A DNA stretch of 64,000 bases from assembly GCA_964036045.1 (NCBI GenBank), contig OZ038383.1:61199725-61263724 (forward strand). The letters are read 5' to 3'. The notes below the pieces were generated by a model. That model saw nothing but the letters and a program-made list of their open reading frames with translations. It was not told the DNA's origin and ran no database searches. Of the stretch, positions 11,947 to 23,067 are shown piece after piece; the stretch's first letter is position 1; every line of letters starts with the position of its first letter. Made by a program: the position numbers and the translations under genes. The stretch is from Eutreptiella sp. 'Long Island Sound 2002' (taxonomy: Eukaryota > Euglenozoa > Euglenophyceae > Eutreptiales > Eutreptiaceae).

Positions 11947-12458
11947 GAAGCCTGTTCGGAGCCCCGTGGCCATCTTGGGGTCACTTGGGGTGTGTATCTA
12001 TGTGCCAGCAAGCCGCCATTGGCTGATATCATACTCTCCCATCCACCTGACCTAACCCGATGTGATAGTGTGATAGGTTTGGCCATTCCGGCTATGAGCG
12101 GCCATATACAGTACCGAGGCGCCGCCAGCTGAGATTTATATATCAGAATATCAGGAATCAACAGGGTTTTTTTATCATAATGTTCCCGTAATTTTTCCGC
12201 CTTCCGTTCTGATGGTCAATGTATCGGCGACTGTCAGTTGGCCCGCGATTTTGCGGTAACCGATTGGTTAACTGTTATTTCCAGATATTTTGGCGGAAAC
12301 CACGATGAAGGGTCAGATTTCATCAGTAAAGGGTTCGTTGCTTCCGCAATTTTCTAAATATGCACTCGAAATTTTAATCTGAATTTTTCGCGATGTCAAA
12401 ATCGGATTTTCAACCTCGACATCGCCGCACTTGATTTGGTCTTCTTTGAGTGGTCATA

Positions 12459-12842
12459 TATAATTCCAACAGACCTCGCGTCTATCTTTTTTTGCTCCTC
12501 AATCCTGCAAACGGAGTTTTTTTTCCCCAGCGGCATTTTGTTTTTCATAATAAAATTAAAATCCTTCAGTCCCAATCTCCCACGAGCACTTGGATAATCT
12601 TGTCCGTCAGAATCAATTGAACATCTTGTTGTTACTGCAAGTAACAACAACACAGTAATGCATTGTATTCAGAATAATGAACCAGATTGCAACATACGAC
12701 ATGTATTGTACAGTCCTCTTTTACTCTGTTCATCACTTCTGTGCTGGCACTGCGCTTGCGCTGTGCGCGATCGCGCTTCTGTCGGGGGCCTGCGCTATTA
12801 TTCCTATGGCTTCGTGTACCTCTCTATGCCAAACCTATTGCA
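12459..12842 (-). repeat. 3' LTR of gag-only element 2
   Basis: Nearly identical to 15186-15568. On the minus strand it begins TGCAATAGG next to the polypurine tract and ends GGAATTATA at the TCATA duplication. Plus-strand open frames across it (for example 12677-13306) are incidental. Confidence 0.9.
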
Positions 12843-12852
12843 CTCCCCTCCC
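12843..12852 (-). promoter_or_regulatory. Polypurine tract of gag-only element 2
   Basis: GGGAGGGGAG on the minus strand directly abuts the 3' LTR start, the usual place where plus-strand DNA synthesis is primed in LTR retrotransposons. Confidence 0.8.
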
Positions 12853-14290
12853 AAGCCACAACTATCACCACCCAGTGAAAAATGGGTGGCGTTGTTGTGT
12901 GCTGAAAAAAAGATATATAGGTTTTGCATGGACCTCACCTGCACATAGACACTCAGATTCTTCTCCCCATCTGGGGGGTCACCACCCGGTGTGTCTTGTG
13001 GGTGTGGGTACCCCTCTCTATACTTCTACTCTAAGACATGGTATTTACTACTTACCCCGCAGCAATTTCACTGTTGCTGTGTCAACAAAATCACACAAAA
13101 AACACTCACCCGACCCGGCAACCCTGCAGACAAAACTCAGGATATCCTGCACCAATTTCTTGACATCCGTTCATAGTTCTGCTGACAGCCCACTGTACCA
13201 TGTACAGCCTTGGCTTGGATTGCTGGCCTTGTGGCTCGGGGTATATACACCCAGGCCATGCCTGTATGCCATGCTCTCTCCTCGAACTCGGACAGATAGA
13301 TGTTGAAACAATGCAAAAATTATATAGGAGGTTCCTGTGGAGGTTGAAAAAAAATATAATAATATAATGTGAACGCCGGAAGAGCGTGCAATGCTCAGTG
13401 GCGCGGCTGCAGAAAAAAATGTGGCTTCAAAGATTCAAAATTATAACCCTGTAGGTCATTAATGCTTAACCAGGACCAAAGCAGGCAGACATGGGCGTCC
13501 GTGCTGGCGTAGTTGTAGGCAGCTCCAGGTAGGCGAACCCCATGTCGAGTGTATTCATTGGCGTAGTTGAACCCCCACAGAGACCAAGAGTCCTCTCGTT
13601 GTAGTCCCAGGTTTGTTGCTCGCTGGAGTGTGCACAATACAGGTAGGTGTCGGTCATAAGCTTCCCAGGCATCCAGTCCCACCGGATGTTTGTTTGCTGG
13701 TCCGTCTCACACGCGTGGCGGTCATGGCCATGGTCACTGGTACTGGTGGATCCCTGGGGTGAATTCTAGCCCCACTTCAGTCCGTGACCTGCCGCTTTGC
13801 GATGTTGCCTGCCATGGCCCGGCTCCCCCGATGGGAGCTGTCTCGGTGCGCAGCCATCCATGGGCCGTCGTCGCACCTTAGGCACACTTCAGCGCGGCTC
13901 AAAAAGCAGGGCCCTCTGCAGGCATACCTAGCTCCAGCCCCAGGGGTGACGCTGTCTCCTCTCCTCACCAATTTAGGTATTCCTCTGCCCCAGCTATCCG
14001 GCGTCGTCAGACCTGGCGAGGGCCTTGGCGTAAAGAAAGGGGGGCTGGCCTCCCTGTGCGTGTATGCGTGTTGGTCGGCAGCCAATCACAATCCATCGTC
14101 TGGTCCTGGCTCTCGCTTACAACGTGACCATTCTGCGTCCCACGGCAGACATGGGGTTCACGCCCCAATCACAATCCGTGGTCTGGCGGTGGCCGTACCT
14201 CTGCAATGTGATGATCAAGTCGAAATAAACTTTTTCTGTAACGCGTGGAAGTCGGTGTGGCTGATGCTGCACAATGAACTGGTAATCACG
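12853..14290. other. Internal non-coding part of gag-only element 2
   Basis: About 1.4 kb between the ORF stop and the polypurine tract. Only short minus-strand frames (95-102 codons at 13395-13682 and 13777-14085) occur, without recognisable domains. No reverse transcriptase, RNase H or integrase motif was seen in any frame. Confidence 0.6.
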
Positions 14291-15151
14291 TCAGCCCTGT
14301 GGAGGCTGTCGGTCTCGTCCTCGTCCTTTGGAGTGATGATGGCGTCGGCGCACTGTGTGGACCGCGTGGAATTGTGACAGGTCCCTGGTGTTAGTACTCT
14401 CACCTTGCGCTCCCTGGACTGGTGTACTTCCGTGCGGCGTGTCTTGAGCTCGCGTACGCTCGTCCGGCGCTTCCTGGACTTGTGTACTCTCGTGCTGTAT
14501 GTCTGGAGCTCCTGTACTCTCGTCCGGCGCTTCGCGTTCATCCTCCTGCTCCTCATCGAACCCGTAGAATCCCACCGACTTCCTGGATTGCCGTCGTTGA
14601 TGCAGCGTGATTTCTGCTTGTGCTTGCTCCATCTGGCGTTGTATCTCCTGCGCCGCCACGTGGTTGATCGCGGTGAACTTCTCATACCAGTAGCGCCGCC
14701 GTGCTTGCTTGTGAATCAAGTCTTCGAGCGACCTCTCCACCGGCGGCTGTTTGGGCGTTGTCGTCTGTTGCACCAGCATGTTCTTCGTGACCAAACAACG
14801 CAGGACTCCTCCGTGGATCATAGCCAAAGCACCATGGCACTCTTCATGACGGGCACAGTCATATTGGCAGCACTGGGCCTGTGCGCCTTTGTCAGCGCAA
14901 AACCCTTCAAACTCCTGCACCTGTCGCTGGCGGCGCTCTGAGGCAACATGTGGCGTTGGGGCGTGATCACATACCTGCATGTTACGCAAACGTCCGACCG
15001 CCGCGCTTATGCGTCGTTCTCCGACCTCTTCAGCTATTGCTTGCCGTAGTCGCTGCAGGCTGGACGGTGTCCCCTTCAGCGGTGACCTCTTCGTGGTCGT
15101 TGGGTCGTCCACCGTACTCTGCTGGGCGTTGTCCTCGTTGTCACTCCTCAT
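14291..15151 (-). CDS. Gag-like protein of gag-only element 2
   Basis: A 286-codon ATG-started frame that begins 34 bases inside the 5' LTR, as gag does in compact LTR elements. No family was recognised by sequence. Visible parts are a polar N-terminus; a Cys/His cluster at residues 85-119 (C85, C94, C95, C99, H102, C105, H106, C119) that might bind zinc; a Gln/Arg-rich, probably helical stretch at 145-190; a degenerate 20-residue Ser/Thr/Glu repeat at about 207-260, from a 60-bp DNA repeat; and a basic tail with RRRHHH and KGRGRDR. The frame is intact, fitting the nearly identical LTRs. A nucleic-acid-binding structural role is inferred from position and tail. Confidence 0.65.
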   Translation of the reverse strand: MRSDNEDNAQQSTVDDPTTTKRSPLKGTPSSLQRLRQAIAEEVGERRISAAVGRLRNMQVCDHAPTPHVASERRQRQVQEFEGFCADKGAQAQCCQYDCARHEECHGALAMIHGGVLRCLVTKNMLVQQTTTPKQPPVERSLEDLIHKQARRRYWYEKFTAINHVAAQEIQRQMEQAQAEITLHQRRQSRKSVGFYGFDEEQEDEREAPDESTGAPDIQHESTQVQEAPDERTRAQDTPHGSTPVQGAQGESTNTRDLSQFHAVHTVRRRHHHSKGRGRDRQPPQG

Positions 15152-15185
15152 AGCAGAATCCTCGGCAGCCCAGTAACAACAAGAT

Positions 15186-15568
15186 TATAATTCCAACAGA
15201 CCTCGCGTCTATCTTTTTTGCTCCTCAATCCTGCAAACGGAGTTTTTTATTCCCAGCGGCATTTTGTTTTTCATAATAAAATTAAAATCCTTTAGTCCCA
15301 ATCTCCCACGAGCACTTGGATAATCTTGTCCGTCAGAATCAATTGAACATCTTGTTGTTACTGCAAGTAACAACAACACAGTAATGTATTGTATTCAGAA
15401 TAATGAACCAGATTGCAACATACGACATGTATTGTACAGTCCTCTTTTACTCTGTTCATCACTTCTGTGCTGGCACTGCGCTTGCGCTGTGCGCGATCGC
15501 GCTTCTTTCGGGGGCCTGCGCTATTATTCCTATGGCTTCGTGTACCTCTCTATGCCAAACCTATTGCA
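15186..15568 (-). repeat. 5' LTR of gag-only element 2
   Basis: Partner of 12459-12842 with about six differences in 383 bp, so the insertion is young. The base after its inner edge is not the TGG expected of a tRNA-primed site. A short inverted word (GTTGTTACTGCAAGTAACAAC-like, minus strand equivalent) lies in the middle. Confidence 0.9.
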
Positions 15569-17305
15569 TCATACTCTTTTCCCTATGCCCAAATCAGGTT
15601 TCCCTTGTACTTGCCAGCCATTTGACTTGGAGATATAAGGGAAACAAAAGTGAATCGTGGGACCACTTTGAAGGGCCATATCTACGCGCGAGTGTGAAGA
15701 AAGAGAATAAGAAAGGTTGCGTTGCAAGCGCCTTAGTCTCAACTTATTTTTGGTAGGATTCAACACCTTGAGTCGGCACACACACTCGTTGTATCATAGG
15801 ATCATGGTCAACATGGTAGAAACTTGTTTATAACTTGTTGACCATATGTCCGGACTTGATATTATGACTTTCGAATGTAGCGCATGAGTCTTGCGGTGGC
15901 ATAGCATCTTTCATTTGGTTCCCACGTCCATTGTACCCAAAGTCATGACCATGGAGGGGCATGGCATACCATGGTGGGAGCCAATTTTAAAGGATATGTG
16001 TGATATTGGTAGTATATGTCTTGATATGCTCACGCCCATGTTAGATATCTTCGGGACAAGGGTCTTGCCCATGTCCCAATTGTGGAATTCAAAGCGCTAG
16101 ACTAAGTCTACCGCGTATGTATTGCTCATGGTATGTTTGGCAAAGAGATCCATGAGTGCACTCCCATTTTCATGGGGCATGTAGATATGAGCGGCGAAGG
16201 TATCTCCATGCGCCTGATTCGAGATCCAAGTGGGGGAACTGTTCGCAAATGGTTCCAATCATTTGTATATTGAACCATGCGCGGATATCATGGGTGAGCA
16301 TAGAGATATACTATCATGACAACTTTGTATTTGGTGATATTTTCATGTTTTGGACCTCAATTTTTGCTCAATTTTGCGTTTTGTGTACTTATCTGGTCGG
16401 CAAACAGCAAGAAGCCTTTGGAGAGTCGAACCATGGTATGTTGTTCATATGATGGCATATGCTTTGGAGTTGAACACCACCATATGCCGGATTGCGTACT
16501 CCATTTGGCTTGGCGCACGAAGGATTACAAGAATTGGTCTCAAGACCATGGGCTGACTTGGGCAGTGCGTGGCGCCCATATGTGAAGGGGTTTCGAGGGT
16601 AAGATGGGGATGTACATGGGCATTGACCTTTGGTCTCTATCCTCCATGAATACTAGACTTCGATTCCATGCATGCTTTGAGCCTTCGAATAAATGGTAAC
16701 TTCAATTTTGAGCATATATTTGATATATGGCCAATATGGTGTGAATTGGCATTTTTTTGGCATGTTATGAGTTCAAACTCATGGGGCATATCTCTAAGCC
16801 CATTCAAATCCAAGTCCAACCAAGGTTATGTCAGGGTAGGGCATGGTCCTGAGTGCCACACTAGGCCATGACACGCCACCTCCCCTTATTGGGCTAGGAT
16901 TTAGAGGCTTGGGAGTGAACACATTTTTGGGGTTCATGTAGTGACTTTTGACATATGGCATTTAGCCATCTCATTTGACCTGGTTCAGGGCAATATGTTG
17001 GTGAGTCAAGGGAAGGTCTTGAGTCCAGGGAATGAGGGGTTTATGGCTGTGAGTGTGTATGTTTACCTCTTGCCCGAACTGTGCTTTATTTGTGCTCATA
17101 TGCCAATTTCAGGGCTTTCCTCTTTGGTGCAATTCTTGTACATGCCCGCCACCGTGGGAGTACCGGTGTGCTGAACGGAAGCCCGCAGTGTGAATTGGAC
17201 TGTGGATTGGGTTATTGCTGTATTTGTGGGATCTGGTTGTTGTTCAGGGTTGAAGGACGATTTTATTTTCTATATTTTTGGATTTTGGACCCTGGACTTT
17301 GAGAA

Positions 17306-20300
17306 ATGGAATCGTTGATCAGGAGCAAGTCAGCAGGGGTTACTGGCGGAAGGGGCACAGCAGGGGCCGGTCCTGGTAGGGACCTTCTTTATGGTAGCAG
17401 AGGCGTACCTGCTGCCCCTACCTACCGCCGACCCGGGTACTTGGGCCCCTATGAGCCCTGCTCAAGTACGCCCCGGGTACGTATTGTGGACTCGGTGGAG
17501 ACAACGCCGGAAGTTGAAGCCCGAAGAGAAGTACGACGTTCGGGAAGAGGAGGACTTGACATGGAGGACCTGGTCTCAATGTGTGAGCGTCGCTGCCGAA
17601 AGGCATGCAACCTCCGCTCCGCCGCGGAGAACTCTGAGGAGACCTGCCATTCAGGCAGCAGTGGAGGACGGGCCCGGCGCTACCGGAAGCGCGGGTCACC
17701 CAAGCGCGCGGCAGGGGACGCCGGGGCTATGGATACGGACCCTAGCCTGGTCAGGCTGTGGGACTCCGAGGGGCACTCCGAGGGCTATCGGACAGCCTAT
17801 GAGCAACCCTCGGAGTCGGAGGAAACGGCCAGACCGCCGACAAGGGCGAACACGGCCCCAGAACCCAGCCTGGAGCATGACGCCGAGGCGTTGGAGAGGC
17901 CCGCCAGAGCCAGGACGGCGCCTGTGGCCCAGCACAGGGACCCAACGCGGGATAGCATGGGCGACACACCCATGGCGGAGGAGTCCGAGGCGCCGGGAAC
18001 CGCGGGATGCGCCGAACCCGGTGGAAAACACGCTGAGTGCCACTGCGAGCACGTGTCCTTCCTCATGGGCAAGTACCCAAAGATGGGGATGGACGCCATC
18101 GTGCATCGCCTCGACAGCCTGGACAACGCGAAGGAAGTCGCCGGGATCCTGGATGACCAGTCGGCCGCGGAGAGAGACATGGCGGAGCTGCGAGCGGAAC
18201 GGGACCGATACCGGGAGAATCTGGAGCTGGCCCTGGAGAAGCAGCAGCGAGTGGTAGACAGCCTCCTCCACCTGGTGGAGGACATGTCGGGACACCTGAA
18301 AAGGCTAGAGGAGCCACAGCCCCTCACCTCGGGTCCAGAGCTCCCGGCAAAGCCGGGAGCGGCAGAGCTGGTGGAGCGGGTTAAGACCCTCAGGGGCTCC
18401 ATGGAGAAACCCATGGGCGGTCCGGCAGAGGCACCCTACGCACCTCCGCGTGTTGACCCGGGTGCGCTTCCGTTTGTTCCCATGTTCAGTGAATCCACAA
18501 TGCTCGGGGAACACACGGCACCGGCCGGGTCCATGCGGGAAGGGCACGCAACCACGGACCCGAGGAGCCTAACGGTACAGATGTCCCACGCCGCCAAGGA
18601 TCTACTGATCACTACGACTGCCCATGCAGTTTATGCGGAAGAGGAGATCCAGAGGCAGACCATGCAGGGGCGAACCATGGGAAGCGCCGACGGACATGGT
18701 CGAGGTCATCCAGGCGGAAACCTGTGGGCGAAGGACCCCAATACCGGGATATGGACGGCCAACGGAGCAGGTCTTTCCCGCATTCCAAACCCCATGGGTT
18801 CAGGCCCAACTGGACCGCACTCCATGGAGGAGAGGGATGTACGGGGAGTGTACTCACACCCCCCGGCCACAGGTGGTATCCGTCTCGGTGGAGTGGTGGC
18901 TGGGGACGTCGGAGACGCCATCAGGATTGACGAACTCAGGGGAATCAAAATCCCCTACTACGATGGCAACCCCTCCAACCTAGATGACTTCATCCTGGAT
19001 TGGGAGGACTTTGCCGAGGAGGTCGTCGGTGAGATGCGGGGAGCGCCGCGGGACAAGTGGGTATGCCGGACATTCCCACACCGGCTGGCGCAGGACCTGA
19101 AGGAGGAGCTGCGGGATCAGATCCGGGAAGGACTGATCCGTACGGGGCAGGCCTGCCTCCAGTGGTTGGAGGATGAGGAGCGGGTTGACGCTCCGAACCA
19201 GAAGCTGGAGGACTTGTGGTCCATCCCGCTGCCGCTGGACCGCGGTGAGTTGCAGGTCCGGGAGTGGAACCGGTACCTGCGAAAGTACCGAAGATGCCTC
19301 AAGCTGGTGGAGGACTGAAATGAGGCCAGCGAGATCCGCCACCTGCTGAAGGATGTCCTCCCCAGCAACTGGAAGAGGAGAGTGGAGGACGAGGAAAAGA
19401 AGAGAGCGAAGAAGCGTGTGGCGGTGAGGATCATGGCGGCGGAGGATACCCATGCGGGTATCATGGAGTTCTTCAGGAGGAACCTGGGCAAGCCCAACCG
19501 GATGTTGGGACTGAAGAACGCCGTGTACGTGGAGGTATTTGGAGACAGCATGGGGCAAAGGTTGCTGCGCCTCAACAACGTGGAGTGGAGGCGCGGGGAG
19601 CCGCTGAGGATGCAGGTCATCTTCGCGCGCATGAGCCTGGACGAGATCGTGAAGTACATCACGGTGGAGTTGAAGCTCAATGCGAAGAACGAGGCCCACG
19701 TGCAGGATCCACATGGTCATGGACAACGAGGCCACCGAGAAGACCGCCATCATCGGGAGATCCAGGAGGACACGGCCAACTCCGCGGAGAATGGTAGTGG
19801 AAGTGGCCAAGACCACTGGACCTGGTCCCGGGAGGATCACGAGGAGGCCCACCTCTTTGCGTTTGTGGCGCACAACGTGAGGGACCATGGGCAGGATCGG
19901 TCCAGATGGAGCAGGGTGGGACCCAAGAAGGGCAATGAGCGAAGGAGGATCGGGAACCCACCGCTCTCGTTCCGGGAGTACAGGTCTCAGCACGACGGGT
20001 GCTGGGTCTTTTATGGCAAGGGACACAACCATGCACACGACCACCGTCAGTGCAAGGTGTATGAGGCGGACAAGAAGGCCTACTTCGCCGCCCACACCGA
20101 GAAGAAGCCCAAGGAGCAGCGGATTGCCGATTAGAAGGCGAAGGGCGGAGACGGGGGAAAAGGCCAAGGCAAAGGCCAAGGGAAAGGCGGAGGAAGAGGC
20201 TATGGTGGTGGACATGGCCAAGACCGACGAGTGAGGTCGATCGAGGAGGTTGCTGAGGACATGTTGAGGACGTTGGAGGGACTCAAAGCCCAGCAACGTG

Positions 20301-20356
20301 GTGGACAAAGTCCTGGCGGATCGCAGCCGGAAGGGGCTGCGGGAAGTCAAGTCTAG
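17306..20356 (+). pseudogene. gag: Element A gag (coiled coil, capsid, zinc knuckle)
   Basis: One reading frame of 1,017 codons from the ATG at 17306 to the UAG at 20354, broken by a TGA (19316-19318) and a TAG (20132-20134). Element B has TGG at both places, so both stops are damage. In order: an Arg/Glu-rich N-terminus; a leucine-heptad coiled coil at about residues 280-340 (LRAERDRYRENLELALEKQQ); a capsid-like domain at about 545-800 starting near IKIPYYDGNPSNLDDF; and a zinc knuckle in which element B has CWVCYGKGNNHAHDHRQC but A has Phe for the second Cys. A Gly/Lys-rich stretch follows. Gag would form the virus-like particle and bind RNA. The copy is dead. Confidence 0.85.
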
Positions 20357-20365
20357 AGGAGCCCC
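20354..20365 (+). promoter_or_regulatory. Gag-pol UAG junction, element A
   Basis: UAG followed by AGGAGCCCC. In the B copy (59198-59209) the same UAG and following bases occur and pol continues in phase; C has UAG CGGAGCCCC at 48103-48114. It is a candidate readthrough site (see findings). Confidence 0.5.
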
Positions 20366-21713
20366 CACGGGAGTGGGACCTCGGAGGTCTCTCCTCCGGA
20401 AATCAGTGGAATCCCAGAGAAAGCAAAGGCACATCAGGTGCCGAAGAAGGCTCCAGAAGAGCAAAAACCACTGAGTTTCGCCACTCCCAACCCCTGGAGC
20501 GCCCTGCCAAAGGAAAGTACATGTGAGTACGGGACATGGCAAGAAGGAAGGAGCGACCACGGAGAGCCCCGTGGATGGGCAGGACCAACCCAAGATCTAC
20601 ACCATCCGTGACCATACCCTTGAAGTCCTGATGCACCCGGACGTGCTAGAGTTGCATGCCGTGGGAGTCGTTCATACGCCTCATGGTGACGAGCGGCAGT
20701 TGCACTTGAAAGTGCGGGTACGGTGCGGACGAGGAGAGAGGGTGGTCAATGTGTTGGTGGATACGGGTGCCCAGGTAAGCCTGGTCCGGAGAGGGTTGTT
20801 CAAGGAGGAACTACTGCAGCCCAGCTGGAGACTGGTCCGCCTGAAGGTCGCCAACGGAGGGATCATGGGTGGGGGCCCCCATGAGGCCAGTATCAGTATG
20901 GAATTCTTGGAACATGAGCGCTTGAACCGCCCTGATCTGGCGAAGAGAAGCACTCTATCCGGGAACTTCTATGTGGCCGACATTACAGATTGGGATATGA
21001 TCATGGGGTATGAATTCATGGTGGCAAACGCCATTGGAGCCCTTCCCCATTGTGCAACGCTGGTCCGGGAGGATGATGAATGCCTCACATGGCTGTCCAC
21101 GGACTATGCATGCGGATCATCCCAATGGAATGCTGAGGAAGAGGATCGGATCGTCCAAGCGGTGCAAGCTGTGGGTGCCAAGTCCAGAGGAGACCGTGGA
21201 GTTCACCTCACGGAGTATGGAATGGCGCCGCAGGTGTATGCCAGGATGATCCAGATGCTGGGAGCCGAAGCGCCCGAGACGGACGTCTTCGCTTCCCGGG
21301 ATGCCCCACTTTTGCGGAAGTGTAGGAGGCATTGGCATCGAGGAGACTCAGCCTGGCACAGGCATTGGGGTTTGAAGGAGTGGGGGCCCATGTATTGGCA
21401 TTGCTCCCTGGACAATACCAGACGTACGGTGGAGAAGATCGTCGCGGATAGGGCGGAGGGGATCCTGGTCATCACCGGCATAGGATCCACCCCATGTCCG
21501 CTGGAGGGTCTCAAGTCGACGCTGGACTCCATCACCCTGAACGAGATGTCATTCGGGCCACAGGAGGAGTTGTTCATCGACGCCAAGGGTGTATCAATGC
21601 CCTCCCTGGGTCAAGCGTGGGGTACCAAGGCTTTCCTGGTGGATGGGGCGCAAGCCCAGCCCATGGATGATGAGGCATTCATCCGTAGGGTGGAGGCAGT
21701 GCCCATGAATGAT
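20357..21713 (+). pseudogene. pol: Element A pol, 5' part: protease and DAM-like domain, truncated
   Basis: Pol follows the gag UAG in the same frame, then moves one frame because of an extra A near 20510 compared with B. The aspartic protease motif LVDTGAQVSLV is intact (catalytic Asp codon 20760-20762), with the downstream YVADITDWDMIMGYEF block. At 21281-21540 a DVFASRDAP...DSAWHRHW...YWHC...DRAEGILVITG block follows, resembling the DAM-like domain of DIRS elements. The frame ends where pol joins LTR sequence at about 21713, so reverse transcriptase, RNase H and integrase are missing. Confidence 0.8.
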
Positions 21714-22204
21714 ATCATGGGTGATCATAGAGATATACTATCATGACAACTTTGTATTTGGACATATTTTCATTTTTTTGACCTCAATTTTTGCTCATAT
21801 TTGCGTTTTGTGTACTTACCTGGTCGGCAAACAGTAAGAAGCCTATGAAAAGTCGAACCATGGTATGTTGTTCATTTGTCGGCATATGCTTTGGAGTTGA
21901 ACACCACCATATGCCGGATCGCGTACTCCATTTGGCTTGGCGCACGAAGGATTACAAGAATTGGTCTCAAGACCATGGGCTGACTTGGGCAGTGCGTGGC
22001 GCCCATATTCGAAGGGGTTTCGAGGGTAAAGTGGGGATGTACATGGGCATTGATCTTTGGTCTCCATCCTCCATGAATACTAGACTTCGATTCCATGCAT
22101 GCTTTGAGCCCTCGGATAAGTGGTAACTTCAATTTTGAGCATATATTTGATATATGGCCAATATGGTGTGAACTGGCATTTTTTTGGCATGTTATGAGTT
22201 CAAA

Positions 22205-22268
22205 CTCATGGGGCATACCTCTACGCCCATTTGACTCCAAGTCCAACCAAGGTTATGTCAGGGTAGGG
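22205..22268. repeat. Left 64-bp duplication around the 186-bp insert
   Basis: It repeats at 22455-22518 with four differences; the single-copy equivalents lie near 16775 and 55565. The right copy is closer to those. The pair flanks the (CCTA)n-tailed insert exactly, so it looks like an unusually long target-site duplication. Confidence 0.8.
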
Positions 22269-22454
22269 ACATCCTCCCACCTGGGACACATGGACCAGGT
22301 GGCCGCGACAATGCCTTCCCAAGCACATGCGGGAGCGGCTCAAGAGGCACCTGACATAGGGCAGTGGGAGGGACAGGACGTCCCCTTGGTAAGACCTTAC
22401 TCCTGCAATGTCAAAGGAGGCATCCCGGGCTCCCGAAGATACCTACCTACCTAC
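22269..22454 (+). mobile_element. 186-bp truncated copy of the (CCTA)n-tailed repeat
   Basis: Reverse complement of about 866-1060, ending in (CCTA)4, lying between the two 64-bp duplications. It keeps the tailed end and has lost the other end. Truncation, a microsatellite tail and a target duplication together are the marks of target-primed reverse transcription as used by LINEs and SINEs. Confidence 0.7.
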
Positions 22455-22982
22455 CTCATGGGGCATATCTCTAAGCCCATTCAACTCCAAGTCCAACCAA
22501 GGTTATGTCAGGGTAGGGCATGGTCCTGAGTGCCACTCTAGGCCATGACACGCCACCTCCCCTTATTGGGCTAGGATTCAGAGGCTTGGGAGTGAACACA
22601 TTTTTGGGGTTCATGTAGTGACTTTTGACACATGGCATTTAGCCATCTCATTCGACCTGGTTCAGGGCAATATGTTGGTGAGTCGAGGGAAGGTCTTGAG
22701 TCCAGGGAATGAGGGGTTTATGGCTGTGAGTGTGTATGTTTACCTCTTGCCCCAACTGTGCTTTATTTGTGTTCATATGCCAATTTCAGGGCTTTCCTCT
22801 TTGGTGCAATTCTTGTACATGCCCGCCACCGTGGGAAGACTGTTGTGCTGAACGGAAGCCCGCAGTGTGAATTGGACTGTAGATTGGATTATTGCTGTAT
22901 TTGTGGGATCTGGTTGTTGTTCAGGGTTGAAGGAGGATTTTATTTTCTATATTTTTGGATTTTGGACCCTTGACTTTGATAA

Positions 22983-23067
22983 ATGCAATCGTTGATTAGG
23001 AGCAAGTCAGCAGGGGTTACTGGCGGAAGGGGCACAGCAGGGGCCGGTCCTGGTAAAGACCTTTTTT
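22983..23067 (+). pseudogene. gag: Element A' gag, first ~28 codons
   Basis: It begins ATG CAA TCG and encodes QSLIRSKSAGVTGGRGTAG as in A and B, then departs from them at about 23068 where foreign sequence begins. Confidence 0.75.

Larger units (their letters stand above)
12459..15568 (-). mobile_element. Gag-only (TR-GAG-like) LTR retrotransposon 2, complete, nested in element A
   Basis: Two direct repeats of 384 and 383 bp (12459-12842, 15186-15568) with about six differences bound 2.3 kb of unique DNA. The 5-bp duplication TCATA lies on both sides (12454-12458, 15569-15573). The empty site is preserved at 54324, where element B reads straight through with one TCATA. Read on the minus strand, the LTR starts TGCAATAGG and is preceded by the purine run GGGAGGGGAG. 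This fixes the orientation and LTR-retrotransposon nature. It encodes one ORF and no pol, so it is non-autonomous. Confidence 0.9.
11947..17305 (+). mobile_element. Long LTR/5' region of element A, split by a nested insertion
   Basis: Positions 11947-12458 plus 15574-17305 align with an uninterrupted copy at 53818-56089, giving about 2.25 kb in both. Both copies begin with TGAAGCC, the TG expected of an LTR, and both end at the gag start. No downstream LTR of the same element is in the window, so the LTR 3' boundary and any 5' untranslated part cannot be separated. No tRNA-type primer site was recognised. The nested gag-only element occupies 12459-15568. Confidence 0.7.
21714..22982 (+). mobile_element. 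LTR/5' region fragment of a second A-type copy (A')
   Basis: From about 21714 the sequence follows 16290-17305 (GATATACTATCATGACAACT and onward) and is then followed by a gag start. It is therefore the 3' part of another A-family LTR/5' region, joined directly to A's pol. A short CATGA match at the junction suggests a deletion between tandem copies. A 186-bp insert lies within it. Confidence 0.8.

Noticed and set aside
12677-13306. 209-codon plus-strand frame with hydrophobic start, repeated at 15403
   Set aside because: It begins within the LTR of gag-only element 2, antisense to the element; the second copy is the other LTR and ends where the LTR ends.
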